Shown: positions 26,125 to 35,685, numbered from the stretch's first letter. The stretch is 64,000 nucleotides of DNA from Herbinix hemicellulosilytica (GCF_002904165.1 NZ_CVTD020000008.1:186001-250000), one strand, 5' to 3'. The notes: a model not told the origin generated them from the sequence alone. Made by a program: numbers and translations.

Positions 26125-26414
26125 TCTTACCCTCCTAATATCCTTTTTACGGTTTCAAAACTTTACAACTTCATTGTACTAAATAAAACTAAGATAGGCA
26201 ATAAATTTTTATAAGGTATTTATATTTTGTTTATAAATATTTTATTTGCGTAAATAACGAGTAAAAAAATTATATTAAATTACGGTAATAAGTAAAAACT
26301 TATCTTTATTGCTTGCTTTGGCTGAATGATAATATATATTTAAATGACATAAGACTATGGGATATTTATATAGGAGCTTAAAAGTTTTCTATAATGAAAA
26401 AATTATAAATAATT

Positions 26415-26472
26415 AAGGGTTACCGTATTATAAAATGATCTGCAGTAGGCAGCATATAATACAGTAACCCTT
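26415..26472 (-). terminator. Long inverted repeat downstream of the ABC transporter genes
   Basis: Arms of 17 bases (26415-26431 and 26456-26472), with one mismatch that becomes a G-U pair, enclose 24 bases. On the minus strand it follows the permease gene by ~60 bases and is followed by TTAATTATTT, so it likely ends that transcript. The remaining 26125-26414 stretch shows no gene. Confidence 0.65.
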
Positions 26473-26530
26473 CTTTATAGCCGATCCGATTCATAAAATA
26501 ATAAGTACATTTCTTTTATTAACTATAAAA

Positions 26531-27355
26531 TTATCGTGAATATTTCTTTTCAAAATAGGTCAGTAACTTATACAAACCCGTAGCAATGATACATAAAATT
26601 ACGATGCTCATGATAACCCAGTTCAGTTTAAAAACCTGGCTTCCGTAGATGATTAAGTAACCTAATCCGGCTTTTGCAGCTAAAAATTCCCCTATTATTA
26701 CTCCTACCAGTGATAAACCTATGTTAACTTTCATAAGGCTTATCATGGAAGGAATATTGGCCGGAAGTACAACCTTTATAAGCACATCTTTTTTATTCCC
26801 GCCGAGAGTATAGATAAGTTTTATTTTATCTTCTTCGACTGTTTTAAAGTCGGTATACATGGTTATTATCGATCCGAAAAGAGCTACCGATATGGCGGCG
26901 ATTATGATGGTCTTCATATTATTTCCCAACCATACGATAAATACGGGAGCTAAGGCTGATTTGGGAAGGCTGTTTAAAACAATCAAATAAGGCTCCAAAA
27001 CTTTTGATATGCTATCGTTCCACCATAGGATGATTGCTACGGCAAGTCCGATAATATTGACCAGGGCAAAACTGATAATGGTTTCAAGCAAAGTTATGCC
27101 TATATGATAGAATAAAACCCCGTCGACAGCCATTTCGAATATGGTTTTTATTATCCTTGAGGGGCTGGAAAAGATAAACGGATCTACTATACCGATATAA
27201 GTGCCAACTTCCCAGAAAGCAATAAAGCCTATCAGCAATATAATCTGAAAAAAACGGATCCTGCGCTTTTTAATTAAATGTTTCCTTAAAAATTCTTTCT
27301 GGGCTGCGGAAACGGTTATGCTTTCGCTTTCTACTTTTTTAGTTTTTCTGTTCAT
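26531..27355 (-). CDS. ABC transporter permease, SsuC/ThiX-like
   Basis: A 274-residue inner-membrane permease with about six transmembrane segments. It belongs to the nitrate/sulfonate/pyrimidine-precursor importer group, shown by FIFSSPSRIIKTIFEMA, an EAA-type coupling loop (YTLGGNKKDVLIKVVLPANI) and SLVGVIIGEFLAAKAGLGYL. It overlaps the ATPase gene by 17 bases, so translation is coupled. No substrate-binding protein gene is adjacent, and I see no riboswitch, so the substrate is open (thiamine precursor, sulfonate or similar). Confidence 0.87.
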   Translation of the reverse strand: MNRKTKKVESESITVSAAQKEFLRKHLIKKRRIRFFQIILLIGFIAFWEVGTYIGIVDPFIFSSPSRIIKTIFEMAVDGVLFYHIGITLLETIISFALVNIIGLAVAIILWWNDSISKVLEPYLIVLNSLPKSALAPVFIVWLGNNMKTIIIAAISVALFGSIITMYTDFKTVEEDKIKLIYTLGGNKKDVLIKVVLPANIPSMISLMKVNIGLSLVGVIIGEFLAAKAGLGYLIIYGSQVFKLNWVIMSIVILCIIATGLYKLLTYFEKKYSR

Positions 27356-28115
27356 CGCAAGTTAGCTCCTTCCATATTAAATTGAAGTAATCTTTGAATT
27401 CCGGAGCGCTTCTTGCGGTAAACGGGGTCCGGTCAGGCACTGAAAGCTTGATTTCAAAAATATTTTTCACTGTTCCTGGCCTTTTTGACAATACAACAAC
27501 CCGGTCCGACATGCTTATAGCTTCCGATATATCATGAGTTATCATAATCGCTGTCTTTTTTTCCTTACGGATAATACCCCAGATATCATCGGCTACCTCA
27601 AGTCTTGTCTGGTAATCGAGAGCCGAAAAAGGTTCATCTAAAAGTAAAATATCCGGCTCCAGCAAAAGGGTGCGAATCAGGGCTGCCCGTTGGCGCATTC
27701 CACCGGATAATTCGGAAGGATATGAATTTTTAAAAGTTATTAGACCGTAAGTATTTAACATATCATTGATTTGAATATAGCTGTTTTCGGTAAGCTTATT
27801 TTGAATTTCTAAACCAAGGGTAACATTTTTAAGGGTATTGCGCCAATCAAGAAGGTGATCCTTTTGAAGCATATACCCGATGTTTTTGCCGGAAGACTTA
27901 ATGTCTTTGCCGTTTATATATATTGAACCGCTGCTTGGCGTAAGCAAGCCGGCGATAAGAGAGAGCAAAGTGGATTTTCCGCATCCGCTGGGGCCGACAA
28001 CACATAAAAATTCGCCGTCATATACACTGAAAGAAACATCAAACAGTGCCTGCGTTTCCCCTTCAAGGCTGTGGTAGGTGTAACTTAAATGATCTATTTT
28101 AAGCAGTTCGCTCAT
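27339..28115 (-). CDS. ABC transporter ATP-binding protein, SsuB/ThiZ-like
   Basis: A 258-residue ATPase with Walker A GPSGCGKST, Q-loop YMLQKDHLLDWR, signature LSGGMRQRAAL, Walker B ILLLDEPFSALD and the switch histidine in IMITHDISEA. The DWR after the Q-loop is typical of the SsuB/TauB/ThiZ group. It is the first gene of the two-gene unit, preceded by GGGAGGC. It drives import through the permease encoded immediately downstream. Confidence 0.92.
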   Translation of the reverse strand: MSELLKIDHLSYTYHSLEGETQALFDVSFSVYDGEFLCVVGPSGCGKSTLLSLIAGLLTPSSGSIYINGKDIKSSGKNIGYMLQKDHLLDWRNTLKNVTLGLEIQNKLTENSYIQINDMLNTYGLITFKNSYPSELSGGMRQRAALIRTLLLEPDILLLDEPFSALDYQTRLEVADDIWGIIRKEKKTAIMITHDISEAISMSDRVVVLSKRPGTVKNIFEIKLSVPDRTPFTARSAPEFKDYFNLIWKELTCDEQKN

Positions 28116-28213
28116 ATTATGCCTCCCATTTTATCTATACTGTATTATATGAAGGCTTAAATGATACGTTACATAGCTTAAATTTATAGATGATTGCAGG
28201 AAGATTAGTCTTA

Positions 28214-28242
28214 TTGACTTTGATATATGCTAATAATATAAT
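28214..28242 (+). promoter_or_regulatory. Promoter of the glycine cleavage operon
   Basis: TTGACT (28214-28219), 17 bases, TATAAT (28237-28242). The leader to gcvT is only about 50 nt, too short for a glycine riboswitch. Confidence 0.78.
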
Positions 28243-28297
28243 GATTTTGTCAATACATGAAAATAGCAGCAAATTTGGAAGGGAACGGTGAATATTA

Positions 28298-29383
28298 ATG
28301 GATTTAAAAACCCCTCTTTATGATTGCCATGTGCGGGCGGAAGGGAAAATAGTTCCTTTTGCCGGGTATTTACTGCCTGTTCAATATAAAACGGGAGTTA
28401 TTGCAGAGCATATGGCGGTAAGAAAGGCAGCGGGCCTGTTTGACGTATCCCATATGGGGGAAGTTATTCTTGAAGGAAACGACGCATTAGGAAATGTTCA
28501 GAAATTGGTAACCAATGACTGTGCCAATATGGCAGACGGACAGGTAAGATACAGCCCCATGTGTAACGAAGAGGGAGGCGTGGTTGATGATTTGCTGGTT
28601 TATCGGATAAATCAGAATAAATTTATGCTGGTTATCAACGCCGCAAACCGTCATAAGGACATTATCTGGATAAATAAGCATCTTTTCGGTAACGTAAAAC
28701 TTACTGACATTTCGGACGAAACGGCAATGATTGCCCTTCAGGGGCCATTGTCTAAGGCTATACTGACTAAACTTGTAAATGAAGAAAACTTGCCTTCGAA
28801 ATATTATACATTCCGGGAAAATGTAAATATTGCAGGAATTAACTGCCTTGTTTCCAAAACCGGATATACCGGTGAGGAAGGTTATGAGCTTTGCTTAAAA
28901 AATGAAAATGCTCCAGAACTTTGGGAAATGCTCCTTAATGCAGGAAAAGAAGAAGGTTTAATCCCCTGCGGGCTAGGTGCAAGGGATACCTTAAGGCTTG
29001 AAGCAGCCATGCCCCTGTACGGTCATGAAATGGATGACAGCACATCTCCTTTGGAAACAGGCCTGGGATTTGCGGTTAAGATGAATAAGGAAGATTTTAT
29101 AGGAAAGAGGGGTATTATAGAAAGAGGAGAACCTAAGAATACCAGAATAGGATTAAAAATAACGGGTCGAGGTATCGCCAGGGAGAATTGCCCGGTATAC
29201 TACGGTGATATATTAATAGGAAGAACCACATCAGGGACCCATTCACCCTTCTTCGGTTATCCTATAGCTATGGCTATTGTTGACAAGGCTTATGCAGGGA
29301 TAGGGACCGAGTTGTCGGTAGAAGTAAGAGGGAAAAAAATATCGGCAGAAGTTGTACCGCTCCCGTTTTATAAAAGACAGTAA
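28298..29383 (+). CDS. gcvT: Glycine cleavage system T protein (aminomethyltransferase)
   Basis: A 361-residue T protein that moves the methylene group from the aminomethyl-lipoyl arm of GcvH to tetrahydrofolate and releases ammonia. Recognised by the N-terminal TPLYDCHVRAEGKIVPFAGY, LFDVSHMGEV, the folate-site region VTNDCANM, then GYTGEEGYEL and CGLGARDTLRLEAAMPLYGHE. Start ATG 28298 has GGAAGGGA upstream. First gene of the cluster; gcvH follows after 161 bases with no terminator. Confidence 0.96.
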   Translation: MDLKTPLYDCHVRAEGKIVPFAGYLLPVQYKTGVIAEHMAVRKAAGLFDVSHMGEVILEGNDALGNVQKLVTNDCANMADGQVRYSPMCNEEGGVVDDLLVYRINQNKFMLVINAANRHKDIIWINKHLFGNVKLTDISDETAMIALQGPLSKAILTKLVNEENLPSKYYTFRENVNIAGINCLVSKTGYTGEEGYELCLKNENAPELWEMLLNAGKEEGLIPCGLGARDTLRLEAAMPLYGHEMDDSTSPLETGLGFAVKMNKEDFIGKRGIIERGEPKNTRIGLKITGRGIARENCPVYYGDILIGRTTSGTHSPFFGYPIAMAIVDKAYAGIGTELSVEVRGKKISAEVVPLPFYKRQ

Positions 29384-29544
29384 ATTACCGCATAAAGCCA
29401 TATATAAAAGAAATATAAATATTGGCAATATAAAATTAAAAAGTAAATATTAATTAATAAAACCTGAAATAAATAAAGGAACATATGCAATCAAAAAATA
29501 TACTATGTAATAAATATAAAGCGTGTAATTAAGGAGGACATATT

Positions 29545-29913
29545 ATGAGTAAAGAATATTTCTATACCAAGACCCACGAATGGATTCAGTTTTTGGATGA
29601 AACAACAGCCAGGATTGGCATTTCAGACTATGCACAAAGCGAACTGGGAGATCTGGTTTTTGTCAATCTTCCCGAAGAAGGAGACAGTGTTGAAGCCGGC
29701 GAACCTTTTGCGGAGGTAGAGTCTGTAAAAGCTGTATCAAATGTTTACAGCCCGGTAACAGGTACCGTAAAAGCCATCAATGAAGCACTCCTTGACCAGC
29801 CTGAACTTATCAATTCCGATGCTTTGGATGCATGGTTTATAGAAGTTGAAAATATCAGCGATAAAGTTAAACTCCTGACGGAAGATGAATACAACAACTT
29901 AATTGAAGAGTAA
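29545..29913 (+). CDS. gcvH: Glycine cleavage system H protein (lipoyl carrier)
   Basis: A 122-residue lipoyl-domain protein. Lys62 in EVESVKAVS is the lipoylation site, and THEWIQFLDETTARIGIS and GDLVFVNLPEEGD are typical. It shuttles the aminomethyl group between GcvP, GcvT and the lipoamide dehydrogenase. Ribosome binding site AAGGAGGA. Confidence 0.97.
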   Translation: MSKEYFYTKTHEWIQFLDETTARIGISDYAQSELGDLVFVNLPEEGDSVEAGEPFAEVESVKAVSNVYSPVTGTVKAINEALLDQPELINSDALDAWFIEVENISDKVKLLTEDEYNNLIEE

Positions 29914-30045
29914 TATAAAGTTTAAAGTATATTTGGCAAATAACTGCACGAAGGCAAATTTATGTTTCTGACCATATTATTACCACAAACTTTAGTCGCT
30001 TGTGCATAGCCAATATAAATAATGCCTTTATTTGGAGGGAAACAG

Positions 30046-31362
30046 ATGGGTACCTATGTTCCGAACACAAAAGAAGAACAACAAGCTATGCTTAAGGCAA
30101 TAGGCCTTAATAACATGGATGAGTTATTTGACGTTATTCCTAAAGAGGTTAGAATCAAAGCTCCTTTGGACATCCCGGGTGGAATGTCTGAGATGGAAGT
30201 GGCCCGAAAGATTAAAAACATAGCCGGAAAAAACAAGGTTTTTCAGACTGTATTCAGAGGTTGCGGGGCTTATCGGCATTATATACCGGCTATTGTAAAA
30301 CAGGTAACTTCGAAAGAAGAATTTATAACAGCATATACTCCTTATCAGGCGGAAATAAGTCAGGGGATCTTGCAGTCTATATTCGAATATCAGACTATGA
30401 TATGTGAACTGACCGGTATGGATGTTTCCAATGCCTCGGTATATGACGGTGCAACCGCAGCCGCAGAGGCTGTTATAATGAGCAAAGAAAGAAACAGAAA
30501 AAAGGCACTGGTATCGGCAACGGTTAATCCCATGGTTATTGAAACGATAGCAACATATCTTGACGGAACCGATATGGAGCTTGAGCTAGTTCCTGCAAAA
30601 GATGGACTTACAGATTTGGAAGTTTTAAAGGAAAAGTTAAGTGATGATACAGCCTGCGTCCTGATACAGCAGCCCAACTTTTACGGACTTCTGGAGGACG
30701 GGGATGCTGTCGGAAAGCTTCTTTCAGGCACTGATATAAAATATATTATGAGCTGTAACCCTATATCATTGGGAATATTAAAGACCCCTGCCGAATATGG
30801 GGCCGATATTGCGGTGGGAGAAGGACAGCCCCTGGGAATTAGCTTGTCCTTTGGCGGACCATATCTTGGATTTATGGCCACTACCAATAAACTGATGAGA
30901 AGGCTTCCTGGGAGAATTGTGGGCGAAACCAAGGATTCTCAGGGAAGAAGAGCTTACGTCCTTACTTTGCAGGCAAGGGAACAGCATATCAGGAGGGAGA
31001 AAGCTTCCAGCAACATTTGCTCCAATCAGGCTCTCTGTGCCATGACTGCGGCCGTATATCTGGCTGCAATGGGAAAAGAAGGCCTTAAGAAAGCTGCTGT
31101 CTTATCCATGTCGAAGGCTCACTATCTGGCAAAACGCCTGTGTGAAATTGACGGATATAATCTGGTATACCGGGGAGAATTCTTTAACGAATTTGTAACT
31201 ACGGTTAATACCGATGCGGATAAAATATTAAAAGTTCTTGAGGACCACGGAATATTGGGCGGTTATCCTCTAAGCAGCAATCAGATTTTATGGTGTGCCA
31301 CCGAGGTTAACACAAAAGAAGAAATTGATATGCTGATTGAAATCCTTAAGGAGGTGGCATAA
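30046..31362 (+). CDS. gcvPA: Glycine dehydrogenase (decarboxylating) subunit 1
   Basis: A 438-residue N-terminal half of glycine decarboxylase, separate from its partner as in most Firmicutes. Typical segments are MGTYVPNTKEEQQAMLKAIG, FRGCGAYRHYIPAIVKQV, YTPYQAEISQGILQSIFEYQ and NPISLGILKTPAEYGADI. I use ATG 30046, 6 bases after GGAGGG (30034-30039); an in-frame ATG at 30022 would place that site inside the gene. It forms an A2B2 complex with GcvPB. The stop codon lies one base before the gcvPB start. Confidence 0.96.
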   Translation: MGTYVPNTKEEQQAMLKAIGLNNMDELFDVIPKEVRIKAPLDIPGGMSEMEVARKIKNIAGKNKVFQTVFRGCGAYRHYIPAIVKQVTSKEEFITAYTPYQAEISQGILQSIFEYQTMICELTGMDVSNASVYDGATAAAEAVIMSKERNRKKALVSATVNPMVIETIATYLDGTDMELELVPAKDGLTDLEVLKEKLSDDTACVLIQQPNFYGLLEDGDAVGKLLSGTDIKYIMSCNPISLGILKTPAEYGADIAVGEGQPLGISLSFGGPYLGFMATTNKLMRRLPGRIVGETKDSQGRRAYVLTLQAREQHIRREKASSNICSNQALCAMTAAVYLAAMGKEGLKKAAVLSMSKAHYLAKRLCEIDGYNLVYRGEFFNEFVTTVNTDADKILKVLEDHGILGGYPLSSNQILWCATEVNTKEEIDMLIEILKEVA

Positions 31363-31363
31363 G

Positions 31364-32803
31364 ATGAAGCTTATATTTGAAAAAGGAAATATAAACCGAG
31401 GCCTTAATTTGCTTCCGGAATGTGATGTACCCCTTGTTTCCTTAAAAGAAGAATACGAGCGTAAAAAAGAACTTAACCTGCCCCAGGTTTCCGAAACCGA
31501 AATAAGCAGGCACTATACCGAATTGGCAAAGAGAACATACGGTGTAAATAACGGGTTTTATCCTTTAGGATCCTGCACCATGAAATATAATCCGAAGATA
31601 AATGACGAAATGGCTAAACTTCCTGAATTTACGGAAATTCATCCTTTACAGCCGCTAGATACCGTACAGGGCTGCCTGGAAGTTTATAAACTTGCGGAAA
31701 AATACCTTTGCGAAATAACCGGAATGGATCGCATTGATTTTCAGCCGGCAGCAGGAGCCCACGGAGAATTTACCGGATTAAAACTTATATGGGCTTATCA
31801 TAAAGACAGGAATGATACGGGAAGAACTAAAATAATAGTTCCCGATTCGGCCCACGGAACCAATCCCGCCAGTGCGGCCATGGCCGGATTTACGGTTGTA
31901 AACGTGCCTTCTACACCCGAAGGAATGGTGGATATAGAGGTTTTAAAAACCGTTGTCGGTGATGATACGGCAGGCTTCATGCTTACAAATCCCAATACAG
32001 TAGGTATATTTGAAGAGCATATACTTGAAATCACAAATATTATTCATGAAGCCGGAGGGCTCTGCTATTATGACGGTGCTAATCTTAATGCCATAATGGG
32101 TATAACAAGGCCGGGAGATATGGGATTTGACGTAGTTCACTTAAATCTTCACAAGACATTTTCCACCCCTCACGGCGGAGGAGGACCCGGAAGCGGCCCG
32201 GTAGGATGCAAAGAATTTCTGGCAAAATATCTTCCGTCACCAAAAATATTTGAAAAAGACGGCCTTTTAGTCTTTGATAAAAAGGATGAAAAAAGCATAG
32301 GCAGAGTAAAAGAATTTTACGGAAACTTTCTTGTTGTCGTACGGGCTTTAACCTATATGATGACCTTGGGTGCTGAAGGGTTAAAAGAAGCGTCGGAAAA
32401 TGCCGTATTAAATGCCAATTATATGATGCATAAGCTTAAAGATATTTTTAGCATACCATTTGGCAAAGGCCGCTGTATGCACGAATTTGTTATATCATTG
32501 GCAGATTTAAAGAAAGATACGTCAGTTTCAGCCCTTGACTTTGCAAAAACGCTTCTTGACTACGGTATCCATCCGCCGACTATGTATTTCCCGCTGATTG
32601 TTCAGGAAGCTCTTATGGTTGAGCCTACGGAAACGGAAACCAGAGAAACATTGGATGAAGTTATAGAAATATTCAGGGAAATATACACCAGAGCGCATCA
32701 AAATCCGGATGAGCTTCACAACAGTCCGATAAAAACACCTATAGGCCGTCCGGACGAAGTTGCTGCAGCAAGAAATCCGCTTGTACGGCATACATTTTCT
32801 TAA
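31364..32803 (+). CDS. gcvPB: Glycine dehydrogenase (decarboxylating) subunit 2, PLP-binding
   Basis: A 479-residue C-terminal half of glycine decarboxylase. The pyridoxal phosphate lysine is Lys264 in LNLHKTFSTPHGGGGPG. Other landmarks are GFYPLGSCTMKYNPK, GAHGEFTGL, DSAHGTNPASAAMAGF and PTETETRETLD. ATG 31364 is placed by AAGGAGGTGG inside the end of gcvPA; an in-frame ATG at 31337 would overlap it. Followed by a terminator at 32813. Confidence 0.97.
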   Translation: MKLIFEKGNINRGLNLLPECDVPLVSLKEEYERKKELNLPQVSETEISRHYTELAKRTYGVNNGFYPLGSCTMKYNPKINDEMAKLPEFTEIHPLQPLDTVQGCLEVYKLAEKYLCEITGMDRIDFQPAAGAHGEFTGLKLIWAYHKDRNDTGRTKIIVPDSAHGTNPASAAMAGFTVVNVPSTPEGMVDIEVLKTVVGDDTAGFMLTNPNTVGIFEEHILEITNIIHEAGGLCYYDGANLNAIMGITRPGDMGFDVVHLNLHKTFSTPHGGGGPGSGPVGCKEFLAKYLPSPKIFEKDGLLVFDKKDEKSIGRVKEFYGNFLVVVRALTYMMTLGAEGLKEASENAVLNANYMMHKLKDIFSIPFGKGRCMHEFVISLADLKKDTSVSALDFAKTLLDYGIHPPTMYFPLIVQEALMVEPTETETRETLDEVIEIFREIYTRAHQNPDELHNSPIKTPIGRPDEVAAARNPLVRHTFS

Positions 32804-32812
32804 AATAGTGAT

Positions 32813-32853
32813 AAGCTGCTTCAAGTTATAATTGCGCTTGGAGCGGCTTTTTT
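32813..32853 (+). terminator. Terminator after gcvPB
   Basis: AAGCTGCTTCAAG (32813-32825) pairs with CTTGGAGCGGCTT (32837-32849) with G-U pairs, then TTTTT. It separates the gcv genes from the lipoate ligase gene. Confidence 0.78.
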
Positions 32854-32937
32854 ATCAAGTCGGTTTGTGCTTTTGATTGCAATTAGTATTTATATAGAAT
32901 AATAATTTTACAATTAAATAAGAAAGAGGGGATAGTT

Positions 32938-33927
32938 ATTAGAAAGCTAAAATACTGTATTACTTATGAAACCGATCCTTATAAAAATATTGCCCTGGAA
33001 GAATATCTTTTACATAATGTATCCGAGGATGAATGCATCCTTTATCTGTGGCAGAACGAAAAAACCGTTGTTATAGGAAGAAACCAAAATCCTTGGAATG
33101 AATGCAGGTTTAAGGAATTAAGCGAAGCCGGAGGGAAAATGGTGCGGCGCTTATCCGGAGGCGGGGCTGTGTACCATGACTTAGGTAATCTTAATTTTAC
33201 ATTCCTTTTGACAAAAAATAATTATGACGTTGACAGGCAGTTAAATGTGATAATCAAGGCTGTAAATAATTTAGGAATACCAGCAGAAAAGTCAGGGAGA
33301 AACGACATAACCGTAGACGGCAAAAAATTTTCCGGCAATGCCTTTTATACAACGGGAAATAAATGCTATCATCACGGAACTATTTTGGTGGATGTGGATA
33401 TGCCCTCCTTATCTAAGTATTTAAACGTATCCAAAACAAAGCTTCAGTCAAAAGGAGTGGATTCGGTAAGATCCAGGGTAACTAATCTTAAAGATTATAA
33501 TCCGGAACTTACTATCGAAAGACTTAAGGAAGAGCTCATAAAAGCTTTCGGTGAGGTATACGGATTAGAACCGGAAAGAATGGATATAGATAACCTGCCG
33601 CAGGAGGAGCTTAAAAAGAGAACTGAGAAATTCGCATCCTGGGAATGGAATTTCGGAAGAAAAATAGAATTTAGCGATGTCCTGCAAAAAAGATTTGCAT
33701 GGGGAGATATATTGCTTCAGATGACTGTCAACGGCGGTATTATAAAAGACTGCGGGGCTTATTCAGATTCTCTTGATACGGAGCTTTTCGAAGAGATTCC
33801 CAAAGTCTTAATTGAGTGCAAGTTTACCTCGGAAGATATGGAAAAAGCATTAAGAAGCCTTAATGTGGATGATAGCAAAAAACAGATGCTAGAAGATATA
33901 ATTCTTCTTATCAGGGAAGAAGTTTAA
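32938..33927 (+). CDS. lplA: Lipoate-protein ligase A, apparent ATT start
   Basis: A 329-residue ligase that attaches lipoate to GcvH-type carriers through lipoyl-AMP. The conserved N-terminus is present in frame from 32941 (TYETDPYKNIALEEYLL, then TVVIGRNQNPWNEC), followed by RRLSGGGAVYHDLGNLNFTF and GRNDITVDGKKFSGNAF. No ATG, GTG or TTG exists in frame near this N-terminus. The best start is ATT at 32938, 6 bases after GAGGGG (32926-32931). The first ATG in frame (33139) would remove 67 conserved residues. Length fits LplA (E. coli about 337). It is clearly matched to the lipoyl-dependent gcv genes beside it. Confidence 0.88.
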   Translation: MRKLKYCITYETDPYKNIALEEYLLHNVSEDECILYLWQNEKTVVIGRNQNPWNECRFKELSEAGGKMVRRLSGGGAVYHDLGNLNFTFLLTKNNYDVDRQLNVIIKAVNNLGIPAEKSGRNDITVDGKKFSGNAFYTTGNKCYHHGTILVDVDMPSLSKYLNVSKTKLQSKGVDSVRSRVTNLKDYNPELTIERLKEELIKAFGEVYGLEPERMDIDNLPQEELKKRTEKFASWEWNFGRKIEFSDVLQKRFAWGDILLQMTVNGGIIKDCGAYSDSLDTELFEEIPKVLIECKFTSEDMEKALRSLNVDDSKKQMLEDIILLIREEV

Positions 33928-34149
33928 GGCATAAACAGATATAATAATTAGCGGGTCAATTTATAAAAAACAGATATAATAAAATCTATACTTAAATTCA
34001 TAAGAATTAACTGGATTTTGAAAAGATTTAATTAAATATGTAGTTTATAAAAAGATAGATAAACTAGCAGATGTAAAAAGTAGTTATATAATTATTGACA
34101 TATTTAGCCTAATAAAAATTATGAATGGCATATCAGGAGGATATATTTA

Positions 34150-35553
34150 ATGGGTGAAAGGTATGACTTAATCGTAATTGGGGCTGGTCCGGGAGGTTAC
34201 GTGGCTGCCATAAAGGCCGCTAAGCTTGGGAAGAAAACTGCCCTTATCGAAAAAAGAGAAATAGGGGGTACCTGTCTTAACCGCGGATGCATTCCTACAA
34301 AGACTTTAATGCACAGCACCCATTTTCTTTATGAAGCCGAAAAGATGAAGAATGCTGGAATTGCTTTTGAGGGACTAAGCATTGATTATGAAAAGCTTAT
34401 GGCAAGGAAGGATGAAGTAGTAGCAGGCCTTCGTAAAGGAATTGAAGGGCTTCTTAAGGCTAACGGGGTGAATGTATACCGAGGAACCGCAAGAATTATT
34501 GATAAAACTACGGTAAAGGTTAAGGGGACGGATGATGAAACGGACTTGCAGGCAGAAAATATCTTAATTGCCACCGGTTCGGTACCTGTAAAGCCTGCTA
34601 TTGAAGGGGCTGACCTTAAAAATGTGGTGACCAGTGACGAACTGCTGTCCGGACAGGTGAAACCCGAAAAGAAGCTGCTCATTATAGGCGGCGGGGTTAT
34701 AGGTGTGGAAATAGCTACAATTTATAGTGAACTGGGTTGTGAAGTGGAAATCATAGAACTGATGGACAGAATCCTTCCGGGAATGGATAAGGAAATATCC
34801 CAAAGCATAGCCCTGGGATTAAAGAAAAGAAATATTAAAATCCATACCGGAGCCAAAGTGGTTAAAATTTCGGAAAACGGCTCATACGGACTTGTGTGTG
34901 AGTATATAGAAAAGGAAAATACGAAAACTACGGAAGCTCAGACTATTTTGATGGCAGCAGGGAGAAAGCCGAATACGGAAGGCTTGTTTGAAGTGGTTAA
35001 ACCTAAGATGGACGGAGCTTATATAAAGGTTAATAATAATTTTGAGACAAGCATCCCAGGAGTATATGCCATAGGGGATGTGATTAGGGGTAAGCAACTG
35101 GCCCATGCTGCTTCCGCCCAGGCAGTAGCTGCGGTGGAAATAATCTGCGGTTATAAACCTTCCATAGATTTGGATGTAATTCCTTCATGCGTCTATACAA
35201 ACCCCGAAGTGGCTACAGTGGGCCTTGATGAAGCTGAAGCAGCGGCTTTGGGATACAATGTTAAAATAGGAAAATATCCCATGCTAGGAAACGGTAAAAC
35301 CCTGCTTTCCATGGGTGAAAGAGGGTTTATCAAACTGGTATGTGATGCAGATTCGGGAAGAATTTTGGGAGCCCAGCTTCTTTGTGACAGAGCCACCGAT
35401 ATGGTTGGGGAACTGGCTTTAGCCATATCCAAAAAGCTGACCTACAAAGATTTGGCATCTTTAATACGGCCCCATCCGACTTATGAAGAAGCCATAACTG
35501 AAGCTGCGGAAGATATCGAGGGCATGGCAATCCATCTCATGCCGAGAAAGTAA
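34150..35553 (+). CDS. lpdA: Dihydrolipoyl dehydrogenase (L protein)
   Basis: A 467-residue flavoprotein that reoxidises the dihydrolipoyl arm of GcvH and reduces NAD+. The FAD motif GAGPGG is at residues 11-16, the redox disulfide is Cys42-Cys47 in GGTCLNRGCIPTK, the NAD motif is GGGVIGVE, and the second FAD motif is YAIGDVIRGKQLAHAA. The active-site base is the histidine of RPHPTYEEAITEA. Good ribosome binding site (CAGGAGG). No separate pyruvate dehydrogenase complex is visible here, so glycine cleavage is its likely job. Confidence 0.95.
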   Translation: MGERYDLIVIGAGPGGYVAAIKAAKLGKKTALIEKREIGGTCLNRGCIPTKTLMHSTHFLYEAEKMKNAGIAFEGLSIDYEKLMARKDEVVAGLRKGIEGLLKANGVNVYRGTARIIDKTTVKVKGTDDETDLQAENILIATGSVPVKPAIEGADLKNVVTSDELLSGQVKPEKKLLIIGGGVIGVEIATIYSELGCEVEIIELMDRILPGMDKEISQSIALGLKKRNIKIHTGAKVVKISENGSYGLVCEYIEKENTKTTEAQTILMAAGRKPNTEGLFEVVKPKMDGAYIKVNNNFETSIPGVYAIGDVIRGKQLAHAASAQAVAAVEIICGYKPSIDLDVIPSCVYTNPEVATVGLDEAEAAALGYNVKIGKYPMLGNGKTLLSMGERGFIKLVCDADSGRILGAQLLCDRATDMVGELALAISKKLTYKDLASLIRPHPTYEEAITEAAEDIEGMAIHLMPRK

Positions 35554-35586
35554 AGAATATATATTACGAATTATGCTTTAATATAT

Positions 35587-35616
35587 AGCCCTTGGCTCAT
35601 ATGCTAAGGGCTTTTA
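35587..35616 (+). terminator. Terminator of lpdA
   Basis: AGCCCTTGGC (35587-35596) pairs with GCTAAGGGCT (35603-35612), followed by TTTTA. Confidence 0.82.
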
Positions 35617-35673
35617 TTATGTAATTATTATCAAGAAATGTGGTAAAAATTATAATTACAATTCCCTGTTTCT

Positions 35674-35685
35674 GAACGCTTGTTC
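35674..35685. promoter_or_regulatory. LexA (SOS) box 1
   Basis: GAACGCTTGTTC fits the Gram-positive LexA/DinR consensus GAAC-N4-GTTC exactly, with a matching G after it. It lies 9 bases upstream of the -35 box of the radical SAM gene. Confidence 0.78.

Noticed and set aside
28116-28297. Possible TPP riboswitch for the ABC transporter or glycine riboswitch for gcvT
   Set aside because: Neither strand shows the conserved CTGAGA-type or glycine-aptamer cores, and the space left by the promoters is too small.
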